Below the pieces are notes generated by a model, which saw only the letters and a program-made list of their open reading frames with translations, was not told where the DNA came from and ran no database searches. Source: Metallyticus violacea (Eukaryota; Arthropoda; Insecta; Mantodea; Metallyticidae). From it: DNA of 64,000 nt. Positions 34,455 through 46,600 of the stretch are shown one piece after another (the stretch's first letter is position 1; each line of letters opens with the position of its first letter). Location of the stretch: the NCBI GenBank assembly GCA_030762175.1, contig CM060843.1, positions 113,427,369 to 113,491,368 on the forward strand, read 5' to 3'. Position numbers and translations under genes: made by a program.

Positions 34455-36370
34455 ACGGTATATTTTTTAAAGTATAAATTCTGGAGGCATGAAACAAGAA
34501 TTAAACTAAGGAAATGCATTATTATCCTATTACTAATGGCATTAAACGTGAGATGCACGTTTTGCCTTGCACATTTCAATGCGATACTTCGTATAAAATA
34601 TATAATTATAAGAGCGCCTTCATAAAAGACGAACGCTACAGCCTTAATTATATAAAAAGAAGTTTGCTATTAAAAATAAACTAATTAAACAATTTAAATG
34701 TTTTATTTATCTTGCCTCTGGTAATTATATACATAAAATTAATATTATTAACAATAAAAGTTTAAGGAAGAAAGTCAGAAAAGAAACAAAATATAACTTT
34801 GTACCACTGTTGCGCTTTCTACTTTTTATATAGAGATCAAGTGTGGACTCTTTAAATAAAAGATGAAAGAAGAATCCAAACAACATAAATGAAATATCTG
34901 AGAAATGTGGAAGGAACACGAAGAACTAAACTGAATAGAAATTGAAGATATACTGAAACAAAGAAGTGAATTGTTCTCATTTAGAGCAAATGTATAAAAC
35001 GAAAATATAAATAAACTGGATAAAGGAATTTAGTTTAACTGTAGAGATGATGATTAAGACATAGGCCATGTGTGATTATTTACATTGTGAGTGCTGTTCA
35101 CTCGAATGCAAAATACTATATTTTTTTTATCTGATATTGTGTTATAGCTTTATTTGTTATGTAATATTTCTTCAATTATTTTATAAGTATCAAGGTTAAA
35201 TTTTATTAAATCCATAAGAACTGTCTTCGTTCAGAACTCAGGAATTGAAGCTGCAGATAAAGATAATTCATTAAACAAAAACGGCATAGTGGGCCTTCTT
35301 CAGTAGAAGATAGAAACAGCAAGAGAGGGAGTTTTCAAGATGGACAGCTGCTCGCAGGCTTTGGATGCCATGTGTGCTCTGCTACCAAGGCTTCTCCCCA
35401 CATCTCAGTCCCCCCCCCCCCCCCACACACACACACAGGAACACGTTTCTCTCTCTTCTGCGACAAAGTTTCATTCAAGAACTTCAGGGCACTTTGTGCA
35501 CACGTTCTGCCCTGCACACTATTGATACGCATATCCTGGTAACCATATGTTTGGAAACTGTATCCCTGCAAGATGACTGGAACTTGTCGGTTTTCCTTCC
35601 AGGGCGAAGGAATGTTGATGAAAAGAAATCTTTTCGAGACTGGGAAAGGGAGAGAGGTTCCGGGGCAAGGCAATAGCCTTAAACGTGGGGACTGAAGTTA
35701 AAGTCGACAAAAGTACGTCTCAGATGTTTCTCATGCAATATAATGCTCATCAAATGGATATGGAAATGTAGTGGGTACCTGCTTCTCAAGGTTTGGCCTA
35801 TAGCTTGAGCTCTTGCCTTCAATGCAGAAGAAATTTCTTAGGGAACTTTCTGTTATGATACTTTCCATTTTTGTTATAAATGTTTAAGTGTAGGGTATTC
35901 ACAGGTTTACTGCCATATACCTAAATGTGATTTCTGCTTTCCATTATTTAATAGAGCTTTCAACAATTTAAAGAGACGTTGCGGTTTTGTAAGTGAAGAT
36001 ATTTATCAATAAACACTTGCAACAGACCTTCTCAGTTTGGAATTATTTAATGACTGGCAATTAAAAACAGTATTCTGTTGTTAATTGAAATTATTAACAA
36101 TAAAATCTTAGTGTTTAGCGAGCTTGAGGACAATTCCTGAGTTGTGTAATATCTGTCCCTGACATAAAGATAATATATTTTCTAGGGTAATTACTACACA
36201 TTTTATATTTATTTCACCATGTTTTAGCATAGAAAAATATTTATAAAAATTCCGCATCTTAATTACAAAAGAATTTATAAATAAGAGCATTTCCGTCCTC
36301 AAATTTTGTTCCCGTTCACTTTATATCAACTTTGGAAATAAATAAAAATCAATTGGAGCTGAGCATGGTG
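34455..36370. other. non-coding DNA with a C-run/CA array
   Basis: Fifteen C at 35410-35424 run into (CA)n to about 35438. Overlapping frames on both strands at 35335-35676 come from this composition. No gene is recognised. Confidence 0.45.
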
Positions 36371-36374
36371 AATG

Positions 36375-36560
36375 TATCATCAGTTCGAAATCATCATTAA
36401 TTGTATTTAACGAAACGAGCGCCGAGCATTATCCTGATGAAAGAGAATTCCTTGCCACATTTTTTCTCTACTTTTCTCTTTAAGTTCAATCGTCATTTAA
36501 TGGACGGAGGGTTTGTATTATGTCGCAAATAACCGCAGACGACTTCGTGACACCTCTGTA
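36375..36560 (-). mobile_element. mariner-like transposase fragment
   Basis: On the minus strand the frame at about 36443-36421 reads FHQDNAR, preceded by MWQGIL. This is the conserved second-Asp region of mariner transposases (usually HQDNAPAH or HDNARPH). The rest is degraded. It lies beyond the terminal end described at 36597-36790, so it is probably a separate insertion. Confidence 0.5.
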
Positions 36561-36596
36561 AGACACCGCCGTCCCCCTGCGTTGCATTCAACACAC

Positions 36597-36790
36597 CAGA
36601 TAGGTCCATAAGTTTCCGGCCTAACCATTTTCTAGGTATGATAAAGACAAAAACTTATTTCACTTTTGAATACAATTACCCTTTATTGCAATACACTTCC
36701 CACATCTTTAATTAATATTTCACCCCCCCAAAATAGTCAGAAGTGTTGTCTGCAAAATAGACATAAACAGTACCCATCACGGGGGGTCTT
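36597..36790 (-). mobile_element. mariner-like 3' terminal fragment
   Basis: The minus strand runs from GGAAGTGTATTGCAATAAAG (end of the transposase frame in many mariners), through CAAAAGTGAAATAAGTTTTTG, to AGGCCGGAAACTTATGGACC, which looks like a mariner terminal inverted repeat. No matching opposite end was found. Confidence 0.5.
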
Positions 36791-36829
36791 TAGTGTACTT
36801 CTTCGTCGCCAACGACTGTGCGCCAGCCA

Positions 36830-37176
36830 ACCATGTGCTATGTGCCTTACTTAAAAAGTCTGGTGCTAGTATTGACGTGGATAGCTACATACCTATTACT
36901 TTAATTAATGCTGATTATAAACTAGTTGTGCGGATTCTGATTAATTGAATTAGGTCAATTTTGGGAAGATTTTGCATCCATCTCAGAAATGTGGTCTTTC
37001 TGACACATCTATTTTTGATATCTATCCTCATAGCAGGACTGTATTGTTTATTACTAACACAAAAGCTATTTTGACCTCTTTAGACTTCAAGCGAGCCTTT
37101 ACAATGTTATCCATTTATTTATTTTGACTCCTTAAAGTGGCATGGTTTTAAATCTACTTTCGTGTTTTATATCAGA

Positions 37177-37213
<37 letters not shown>

Positions 37214-37700
37214 TAAATTAATGGATTTCTTACTTTTCGTATAGCTATCCATGCATCCAGTAGACAAGATTGCATGCCTCTATTGATTCAAGTTAAGTGC
37301 CACTGGTCATGCAGTTACTTTAAGAATGAATGCCTTAGGTATGCGGATAACAGCGTTGTATTGCAGGACGAATCTGCTCATGAGGGACTTGCTTGCTCGC
37401 TTCGAGGAGGTTTCGGATTAATGTTCAGAAATCCAGAGCCTTACTTTTGAGTTCATGGAGCTTTTATCCTATAATCCCTTATCAGCAAATAGTGGATCAC
37501 TTGAACATTTTGTGTATTATGTATCATGGAGATCTACGGCAATGACAAGCAGAAAATTGGGATCCTTTTGTACAGAGAGCTAAACTCAATGCTAGCGGAG
37601 ATGTAATCGTGATCAGTGCCTTTATCAAGGGATGTGGGTGTTGCAAATTTACATCCTATCTCAATTATGGTATAGGGCTCAGTGTCATACTATGGTAAAT
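36830..37700 (+). mobile_element. non-LTR retrotransposon reverse-transcriptase remnant (L1/Tx1-like)
   Basis: The plus strand, with several frameshifts and stops, reads SYIPITLINADYKLVVRIL (RT domain 1, like YRPISLLNADYKIL), HPSQKCGLSDTSIFDI (HPDQxGF region), ILTSLDFKRAFTML (box A, like LSLDFEKAFDRV), CLRYADNSVVLQD at 37334-37363 (box C, normally YADD), and further on VLQIYILSQLWYRAQ at 37638-37682 (thumb/C-terminal region, like ILPKLWYVAQ). The second Asp of YADD is Asn, and a (TA)n array interrupts the domain at 37180-37211. It cannot encode an active enzyme. There is no endonuclease domain in view upstream, so the copy is 5'-truncated. Confidence 0.8.
37180..37211. repeat. (TA)n microsatellite within the RT remnant
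   Basis: Alternating TA that expanded inside the reverse-transcriptase frame (it reads as Tyr-Ile repeats after the SLY motif). Confidence 0.9.
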
Positions 37701-37732
37701 TTGACGAGGGAACATTTTTATTATAAACCTTT

Positions 37733-37744
37733 GGGGGGGGGGGG
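37733..37744. repeat. poly-G run
   Basis: Twelve consecutive G just after the RT remnant. A tRNA-like box A (TGGCCGAGCGGTT) follows near 37905 without a box B. Confidence 0.85.
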
Positions 37745-38367
37745 CAGATCATCGCCAAACTCTTCTTGTCGATCGCTGAACTTCGGGGACGCTCGAACGC
37801 TAATTCACAAGCGCATGCAGTGAGGGTACACTGCTGTGGGCACTTTGCCTACGGTCACAATCATAAGGATCTGGAAAGAGAATGTTAGGGTAGAGTAGCG
37901 CTGGCCGAGCGGTTTAGAAGGCATTGATTGATTGCTCCTCTGCGTAAGCTCCCACACAACCTTTTTTTTAATTACTAATTTTATAAGCGTTTATGCAGTA
38001 CATTATGTTGCCTTAATAATATATTTTAACATATCATCTGTCTATGCACACACAAAAACGTAATGACAAACTATACAAATAAATACATAAATAGAAACAT
38101 TTATCTTCTAAAATAAAACAAATAGAAATAAACATAAATTGATATCGTGCATGAGCCCTCAGCATGTATAAGCCATCTTTTGTCCTTCTTGCATGTGCAG
38201 GGTATGTGTGTGCAGCATATTGCACTTAGATGAAAAAAATACTGAAGGAAAAAGTATAATATTCATTATAATTTATGTAATATGTTAACGTTAAAGCTTG
38301 CTGTGTATGGGAAACAATATTATGCAACTAATTTATCATAATATGTCACAAAATTTTATTTAAAAAA

Positions 38368-38450
38368 AAAGTGTTTTATCCCTGGGAGCGAACCTGCGCT
38401 CTTAACCATGACATCGGTGCACACTCTGCCACAGAGCTAACAGAACACAC
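38368..38450 (-). mobile_element. tRNA-like head, unassigned SINE
   Basis: On the minus strand: TTAGCTCTGTGGCAGAGTGTG (box A) and GCAGGTTCGCTCCCAGGG (box B). The acceptor arms do not pair well and the following sequence is poly-A, so this is a pseudogene or SINE head rather than a tRNA gene. Confidence 0.5.
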
Positions 38451-38869
38451 ATACCGGACAACGTCTTTAGTGCATGTCATATAACACAACTGCTGCATTG
38501 GCTACACAGCCTTGCTGATTACCGTGTGAACCGCGCGCTGTAACGGGTAGCACTTTGATGCATTTTTTTTTAATTAAAAGGTGTATCTGTTCACGCCGAT
38601 GAAGGGGTGTTGGTTTAGTAAACATTAAACTGAAGTGTCTTTCCTTTTTCTTGAGAGGAAGTTTGCAAGTTCGAGGTCAAAACGGAGCCATTCTGACAAC
38701 TAATGTAGATTTTCGAAACCCTCCAAACCTTGGTAGACTACCTCCAAAAACAAATATCCATCAATCTATTTTCAAGAATGGTGCTATTTATTATCTGTTG
38801 ATAGCGACCTATAGTCGCATAAGCATCTACTACATACTTTACCTACTGAAACCATGCGTATAATGAACA

Positions 38870-40189
38870 TTGTGCCTTTACTTTGAAATTTTCCCAGTTA
38901 TAGAAAAACGTTAATTCCAAAGTTTTGCCCACTTCTGTTAGATCTGTTTGTATACTGTCATTCATGATTTTTACCAACCAAACAAAGACTGAGAGTTTAC
39001 GACTCCTGATTAATACTAACTCCTGCCCATACGAGAAAACATTGGAGCATCGTGTGCTCGACTGTGGACGCAGATTTGCTTGCCATTTTTTTATATTTTA
39101 ACCTGTTGGATTCGACTGCTACGCTTTTTGCTTTTCGCTTGCCCATTCTCCACTACAAAGCAGATGGAGAGGAAAGTTAATGATAATTTCAGTACTCGTT
39201 ACATTTTAAATTTTAACTTAGAGTATGAAAGCAAGAACATTTCTCATATTTTTTTAAAAAAATTTACATGTTACATTTTGCAGCTGATAGTTAAGTTTCA
39301 GTGCATTTTTTCATACTGCAGAAATAAAACAAGTCAACAAGTCATGGTTTTAAAACATTCAGGATTTTTTTTAAAATTGTCCTTCATTGCCAATGTGAAC
39401 CAAAACTAAAATTATAAAATAACCTAATGCTAGTGCATCTCACAATTAATGTATTTTGCCTTTTCTTGATATTTTTAACGTGCAGGGTTAAAAGTAACCC
39501 AGTGTCATAAATAAAGCCGATAATACAACTCAATAAAGGAAAATAAAGTTTGAATACCTTTTGCTCTATCTCTTACAGTTATAGAAAATAAATATTTTCT
39601 CTCTAAAGATATGGCAACATTGCTTAATGTAATGCATGGTTAACTTACATATTTACAGTGCACCAATTGCAGATACTCATTATCTGTTAGTTTCCATAAC
39701 CATACTACAAAAACAAATTCATAACTAACATTACTCCCCTTTTAAACATTTGTTAGCATGCACGCCGTGACAACAATATTAAACTCAGTAAGGCTAAATT
39801 TAATTTTGTAAACCCGAATGATTCACATAAAATTTCAGGAGAATTTGCATCGAAACTTCAAGCTATGAAAACTAAGATTCTATTTCTATTTGCCTATCCA
39901 TTATTACAAATGAAATGTAAAATGCTGACGTTTTAACATATTTCGTAAAGGACGACACAGAAATTAGCCGTTTTTTCCGCCAAGTACAACTAGCAAAATA
40001 GAGTAGCATTGGTGCGTTCCATAAAATTATACCTTCCATTCTGTACTGAAATTAACTGTCAAGGAGCCGTTGATTGAAAGATAGTTAAGTTGACATGAGA
40101 GCAAATATATTTTATAAACAAGTGATTTAAAAGAAAAACATGCAACAACAAATTAGGAAAGTTGTATTCTGTTGACTCCAGTGAATACA
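38870..40189. other. AT-rich non-coding DNA
   Basis: No recognised frame or repeat. Confidence 0.4.
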
Positions 40190-40665
40190 GCACTGCAAAA
40201 TGCGGCGGATTTGGAAAAAGGGTTATGCTACGTTTATTTTATTGGTAATAATAATAAACACCGAGGAAGAGAGGCAAACCGTGGTCAACTGGAAATCTAG
40301 CATTGCTAGAACTCCTGATTTCATGAGCATGCGATTTGCTTGAACCAATGGGCAACCAACCTGCCCATCCTACCATGCTGACGTGGCTACTTAAGAAAAG
40401 AGGACAGACTAATGTATCAATCGAAATTAAGGAATGCGCGCAAGAAGATACAAAGTTTCGACTTATCCGTCCCCACAATCATGTTGCCAAAGCTCTTCAG
40501 GACATTCTGAAGTCATATACAACTGCGCACAGTGAAGAGAGCATTAAACTTTGGTGGCAACCTCTTCACGCGTGCTACAGCCTAAATTCTGCACCTCCTT
40601 ATATCCACTTTTTCGATCCTCTAAAAATGCAGTATGCGGAAGATTTGGTGATAACAAGAAAGTAA
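40190..40665 (+). pseudogene. unrecognised coding-like remnant
   Basis: Two frames join with a shift near 40350: first NTEEERQTVVNWKSSIART with PDFMSMRFA and a stop, then a 109-codon frame including QEDTKFRLIRPHNHVAKALQ and IKLWWQPLHACYSLNSAPPY. Composition is more protein-like than the background. I see no family motif. It may be a decayed transposon gene or a retrocopy. Confidence 0.3.
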
Positions 40666-41084
40666 TAGACACTGTCGACCTACAGTCTGAAACAGTGACG
40701 CATACAGACTTTGACGTTTATGCAACGCAAAAGCTATAACTGGAAGGATATTATATTGAAAAAAGTATACATTAAAAACTGAGCGCAAATCCAGTGTATT
40801 TCAATTTGTAATGAAACAAACGCTGCAAGAGAGAAAAATAGTGTTGCTTTACATATTGAACGTTATAAATTATATCATGCAGATCAGTGCAACCAGAAGG
40901 TAGAACACAAATTTTGCTATTCTGTACGCATCTCTGGGCCTTGTGCCTTTTCCCCTGAAGTCACTGGAATTTGCCCTTTGAGTTGCAGCAGAGGAGACTG
41001 TTAGATGACTTTACAGTGACTGCTTCTTGCCGTGTAATTGTGATTAGTGCTATGTTGGATGTAGGTTTGTGTATGTAACAATCG

Positions 41085-41446
41085 ACATCCGGTCAGACCG
41101 GCGCTGCGGTGGGTGTTGGGTGGTTGCTGCAGTCGGCCTTGGACACGGTTTGGGCGCAGAAACAAAGCCATGTCTTCTTCTTCGCTACCCCTCTGTGCTT
41201 CGGCGTGTCGTTGTTAAAAGTCCTCTCATTCATAATTGTTTCCCGTCCCTTCTTTCTTCTTTTTTGTTACTTGTTTCCTTTTCCCTCTCCCCTTTGGCTT
41301 ATTATTCATAGTCCACCTCCATCTTCATGGTGGCCGTGGAGGAGGGGATGCCGTCAGATACAAAAGGTGTAAGAGGTAGGATGCGCTTGTTGCCCACCGA
41401 GACCTTGAGCATGGATCGTTCAGCGTTTATAAACTACTTTCTGTAA
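41085..41446 (+). CDS. GC-rich island with a candidate first coding exon
   Basis: A GC-richer, CpG-containing island (41085-41215) is followed by a long pyrimidine tract (41230-41300) and an acceptor CATAG at 41307-41311. Next comes an ATG at 41327 in good context (CTTCATGG). The frame reads MVAVEEGMPSDTK and meets a donor AAAAG|GTGTAAG at 41367; if unspliced it stops at 41446 after 39 codons. A non-coding 5' exon in the island, a short intron, and this exon would make a normal gene start. No family is recognised and no partner exon is identified. Confidence 0.3.
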
Positions 41447-42059
41447 ACCTAGACCACCAGTTTGTCAAGATTACAAACCACATTAAAAGTAGATTAAAGT
41501 AAGAACATATTCTACAGTGTAAACATTTTTGTAAGTAAAAAATGCTCAGATGGACATACTACATGTTTTTGTAAAAATAAACTAATAACTTTTATTACTA
41601 TTCTAAAAAATTAATTTTAAAATTTATATACACCCAATTATCTTTACTCTTCAATAAGTACCTTTTAATGCAAGCTTTACTACATAAATAAGTTGTATGT
41701 CTTAACGGGAGAAGTAATTTAGCTGTAAATCATTCTGTGGTTTAGGATTTCGATTTTCTATTTTGATGGGTAGACTGTACCTCTTTTTCCGAAATTTGTT
41801 TGAAATTACGCGGCATTCCGTTTAGTTCTATTTCAATTTTAATGTTAACATTACGGAAAATAGTTTAAATTTTAAGCGCAGTGGGAATTAATGAAAAACT
41901 TAATAAAAACACTTAGAAGTTTTTCGCTTGTGTAGGAAACTTTTTCATGAACATAACATTTATTTATACTTATTACAGAAAACGATACTCCTGTTATAAT
42001 AAGCGAAGCTCCAAGTAAAATTACAAATAATAACAGACAATGAACATTTTAACACAATG

Positions 42060-42500
42060 AGAAATTGCAAAAAGTAGTCTTGGTGTAGTTAATAAAATTA
42101 TTAAAATGAGGACAGAAGTCTGATATTAGCCTCAAGAGGAAAGGACGATGTGGAAGAGGGATACTTTCAACTGCTAAAGAGGGTTTCTATCACAGTATGG
42201 ACCCCTCAAAAACACTTTTAACCTACAGAAAAAACTGAAGTTATGTTGAAACTAGAAGTAGGTTGTTAGTAATTGGTCGAAAATCTAAAAGACCAGTGAA
42301 GAAACAGCCCTTGACAGCAAAATGAAGAAATGGGATGCGCAAAAAATACATGAATTGTTGAATACTGGAGGAAGGAGGAAGGTTGTATTCTCCAATGAAT
42401 CCCAGAGTACAGCGTGTGTGGAGGTCTGACGGTGAAAAGCACATTCATCAGCCAGTAAAACAATCTTATTACCATACTTCTTTGGTAACACGTGAAGGAA
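42060..42500 (+). mobile_element. Tc1-like transposase remnant
   Basis: In shifting plus-strand frames: IAKSSLGVVNKIIK (N-terminal helix-turn-helix), LKRKGRCGRGILSTAKEGFY (GRP-type linker), IGRKSKRPVKKQPLTAK, KKYM, RKVVFSNES (normally W+KVIFSDES, so the catalytic Asp is Asn), and RVQRVWRSDGEKHIHQPVKQ. Order and spacing match Tc1-family transposases. Frameshifts and stops make it inactive. The terminal repeats were not found. Confidence 0.7.
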
Positions 42501-44152
42501 TTATGAACAGAAAGAAGTATTAACAAGTACTAGGTGGAGATCCCATGCTAATTAGGGTAATGTGCTACAGGAGCAGTTGAGAATGGGAGAAAATAATCTG
42601 GGTTTCAAAATTAAGAAGGTTTCTGGAAACTATAGAAAAGGGTAACATTTGGATTGAAGGGCGGAGAAACAGCAGGGTGACTCTGAGGGACATGAGTGGG
42701 CAGCTGACTCTTTCGAGTATACAGGTAAAGTTTCGCTGGAGATACAGTCGGAGCTGAAAATCGGGTGTGGGTGAAGCGGTACATCCAACAGAAGTCAAAC
42801 TCAGCAATTAGGGCCTCACTTGCTTTAGGTTATGAGAGTGGCGGATGACCAAAGTAATGAACAAGAGGGGAAGCGAGAAGCTGCGTTTATGTGCGAAGAA
42901 AGAATTTTGGAAACAAACGGCAAGGGGACGGAAGAATGGAGAAAAAACTTCAATCAGATCCTGTTGTTAACGGGAGGGAGAGGGCCGTGGCAGTGATGGA
43001 CTATCCTGGCAGACAGGAAGGAGGAGGAGTACGTAAATGTTAATATAAAGTGAATCAGCCTAAATCGGAAAAGGCTAACACCGGGAAGAAGGGTAGAGGA
43101 ACAGTTTGTTTTCCATTTATTTATATATTTGTAAAAAAAAGTCTCCTATTCCCCCTCCTTTTTTTCAGAATTTTATTTATATCATTTATAGTATATATGT
43201 CGTTTGCCTCTTAAGAGTTCAATACGGTCTGTGCAATTTCGCTGTATTGTAAAAGCATGCATGGTCCCAGGACCCGTGCGACATGAGTGAGATAATTGTA
43301 ATACACATATTTTGTAAAGTTGCTGGAGAGAAAATTGATACCTAAGCTTCAGAAATTGTGTCTTGAAAGAGGGGATGTTTTTTCAGTAAGATCGTGCCAC
43401 CGTCATGTTTCCAAAAAAGGATGATATGTAAAGACAAATAAAAAAAAATATTCCTTTATTAAAGATATTTGTAACATAATTCGTATGAGATTTCACAGCA
43501 GAAAAATGAAAAAAGTGGAAAAGTCTGCTGGATTCAATGAAAAGTAGGCTACACAAACTCATTAAGGCTAAAAGAGCACGTACAAAATACAAATGATTCA
43601 CCAAATTAGAGGTAGAATCAAATGCAGTGTAAAGCGTTCTGTAAAATTTGTGTTTGTTCTCATTCATTTGCGAGGCATCAGAATATGTACCCAATATTTT
43701 CTTCAATTACTCACAAACCTATTCAGTCCAGCATTTTTATATTTATCAGAAAAAATGAACAAAGAAAATATTCTATTAATTTCCGAAGCATTAAGTAATA
43801 TAAAATTACTGTCCAGTCTAAGTTATACTTTGTGTAATATATTTCTCTCCTTATTGGCATCTCAATACTCTTTGGTATGGTTTCTTAATTCATTTTATTT
43901 CCACCTCCTTATATAATTTCAATCAGTCTCTTGGTGAGTTGTACATTCCTGGATCATCCGCTATCTATCTAGAACTGTTTCATATTATAGTTTTAAGAAA
44001 TTAAATGTATAAAGGAAAAATTAATTCTCAAAGTTGTGAATTCTAAACAACAATTATAGTTTAGTTCTCTCTAGTTATGTCCAAACAGCCATTGATCCAT
44101 TTTAGCCATGAGAGGTAGTGAGATTTGCTGGAAGAACTGCAGCAATAAGCCT
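42501..44152. other. non-coding DNA, GA-rich at first
   Basis: Purine-rich sequence continues to about 43110 and may include the rest of the Tc1-like element (no readable third catalytic motif). After that it is AT-rich without recognised content. Confidence 0.4.
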
Positions 44153-44437
44153 TCAAGAAGGAGCGAGAACGCAAACACTAACTGTATAACTCTCAAGAGA
44201 CTTTTTCAAAACTTGGTTAGTAGCTCTCCTACTGTCTTTAGCTAACCAAACAAGTTTACAGAGAGTTCTTGGGCTCAGTTTACTCTTGTGTCCACTTTTT
44301 CCTTGTCGAGCAGCCAACTCTTGATTTTCAGTAGTTTTGTACCTGTTAAGATAGTTATTGCTAACTAAACTGCTTTTGTTACAATGCCAATTGCGTATTT
44401 TATCTAAATCCTTGTAGGTTCTTATACTAGATAACAA
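44153..44437 (-). mobile_element. Tc1-like transposase N-terminal remnant
   Basis: The minus strand has a 94-codon open frame with RYKTTENQELAARQGKSGHK followed by SKLSPRTLCKLVWLAKDSRR and ATNQVLKKSL. This is the Tc1 linker and second helix-turn-helix (pattern GRxxKLSxRxxRxLxRxxxxxPRxTxxEL). The frame ends before the catalytic domain. It belongs to a different copy from the one at 42060. Confidence 0.65.
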
Positions 44438-44807
44438 ATTTTATAATAAATATTTAATAATTTCCTAGAATGAGATTTGTTAAATGAACATTTTGAAGAA
44501 GACCAATTCTTACGTTGAAGAATATTGAAGAAAACAAATATTTTGGGTTTGTAGTAATTTGGTAGCACTGCCAAAAGTTGAACTGACAAGCTTAAACGAT
44601 ACAGCAAACATATAAACCACGAGTTTGAATATCTGATATTCAGATTTACTCAAAACGATTATCGGAATTTTAAATATATGTTGTATTTTACTATATCTTG
44701 ATGATTGTGCATGGGTTATAAATGCTTAATTTGCGTCAGTTGTCACTCTGCAGACATGAACACAATAGACAGTCTCTTCTCACACGTTTCTCAGTGTATC
44801 AGCAGGA

Positions 44808-44924
44808 AAGCCATACTTAGGATTTGTACGACCCCAAAAAATCCATCGAACCTGGCAGGAATTGAACCCGCGGCATTGGGTTTACGAGGCAAGTATGGTT
44901 ATCATTAGACCGACAGCATCGACT
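44808..44924 (-). mobile_element. SINE Family 2 head fragment
   Basis: On the minus strand: CTTGCCTCGTAAACCCAATG, GCGGGTTCAATTCCTGCC (box B), the CAGGTTCGATGGATTTTTTG joint and CCTAAGTATGGCTTTC, then a break. The 3' two thirds are missing and box A is decayed. Confidence 0.8.
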
Positions 44925-45450
44925 TGTAGGAAAATGAATCCTTAACCATATTTCGTGCTGAAATAGAACTGGGCAGTTATAAGGCACCGAAATGTCGTAG
45001 CTACTAGATGGCGGATGTTAAAAAATGAACCGTTGAAAGTTTCTCTCTTCGTCCGTGCAACAGTAGTCATATGTTTAATGCATAGCACACAAAAGCTCCA
45101 CGATGTTTTGGGTACCCTTGTGTATGTAGATGTCAATAATAAGCAAATTGACCATAACAATTTTATTTTAGGTTAAAATTAAAATGAAATACATCTAGAA
45201 TTGAGCGTATAAGTAGAATTCTTTATAACCAAAATAAAAACCTCTTCCTTATAGTTACAAAAATATTGAAATTAACAAACATTCACAAAGGAGAAATAGC
45301 ATAATAGGCTTAATGATTAGGTAATCAAAGTTATATCATATACGCAGCAAATTACGTAGAAGTGGGCAGTATTGTGGAAAACATTCAGACGCATCAAAAG
45401 AAATTGTTTAATCTTTTGTAAACAAAATTTAACAACAAAATGTGTACAAA

Positions 45451-45624
45451 ATGAGCATACATTGGAAATACTTAAAAGTGAACGAAATCCTAAACGATCT
45501 AAAAATAGATAGAGCTAAAACCCCTAGAGCTTTAAAGCAACAGGCCGAAAGATGTAAACCTAAGCTTGGTCACAATGATTTGTCAATTATGATGATCACC
45601 CTTAAAATATTAAAAGCAAATTAG
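45451..45624 (+). CDS. small open frame, 57 codons (unsupported)
   Basis: ATG at 45451 in context AAAATG opens a frame reading MSIHWKYLKVNEILNDLKID, then RAKTPRALKQQAERCKPKLG, and stops at TAG 45624. It is Lys-rich, with balanced residues. I know no homologue and see no promoter or splice sites. It may be a chance frame or transposon debris. Confidence 0.2.
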   Translation: MSIHWKYLKVNEILNDLKIDRAKTPRALKQQAERCKPKLGHNDLSIMMITLKILKAN

Positions 45625-46389
45625 AACAGTTTTAATCATGTAATTTTTTTCCGGTGGGACTACGTGGTTTTTAGAAGCTTCACTGATTGCACTGCTGGTA
45701 GGAAACTTCACGGTTCATATGGAAATAAATCGTCAAGAGGTATTGACGAAGCAAATTAACAACTTTGTCTCATCGTAATACAACGAACACTACTAACATG
45801 TCAATTTAGATTTACGTATTGCCAACATATATTAAATGTTAGCTGGATACAGAAATATTGAAAACAGGCCCTTATAAGTCTATACAAACCATCACACTTA
45901 GATAATGTGGTGATATAATGCTAAGTACTTACTCAAGGAAAGTCTTATTCTTCGAAGAGTTACATTATATGTTATAAATGTTAAAGAATCCACCGAAAAA
46001 GAAATAAATGTCAATATTTGGTGAAATAATTGGAAGATAAAAATTACATTTAAAATGAAGTGGTGCAATAAACTTAATAGCTATGTGTACACTTCAATTT
46101 TTATTGCTCTCATTGTTAAAGTTGATATCCTGGAAAATAAATAAAGCCAGAAATACCCATATCCTTAATATATTTCAAATAAATTAATTTATAAAAAAGT
46201 ACATATTGGAGTAACTCGAAAATATTTTAGACTTAGCGGCATAAATTTAAATTCGTATGCTATATAGTGGGCCAGAAAAAGAGATATATAACTCGGGCTG
46301 AAAACACGGAAATTTATTTAAGAATCGTTTACCTTGAAACCATTGGACTTAGTATAGAACATTCCACAAAAGTGATTTGTAATAGTATA

Positions 46390-46600
46390 TTCTAATACAG
46401 AGAGATATTTTTGGCCTACGTCCGCAGTTAAACGCAAACCGCGTCGTGACAAATAGCGCCTCTCACCGGTTCTGCTGATAAACAAATTTCGATATTACAA
46501 TTTTGATCAATAATAGCATGTACACAACGCTACTTTTATTTAATAATGAGTAACAACCTAGTTTTAGGAATTGTTCTAAATAGGGGCATAATTTTAATAA
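46390..46600 (+). repeat. unclassified dispersed repeat, copy C
   Basis: TACAGAGAGATATTTTTGGC, CTACGTCCGCAG, then GATCAATAATAGCATG, TTTATTTAATAATGAG and TAGTTTTAGGAATTGTT. These align in order with 18.48-18.66 kb. Confidence 0.5.

Noticed and set aside
35335..35676. Overlapping frames on both strands around 35.4 kb
   Set aside because: Caused by a C run and (CA)n tract; Pro/Gly/His-rich with no motif.
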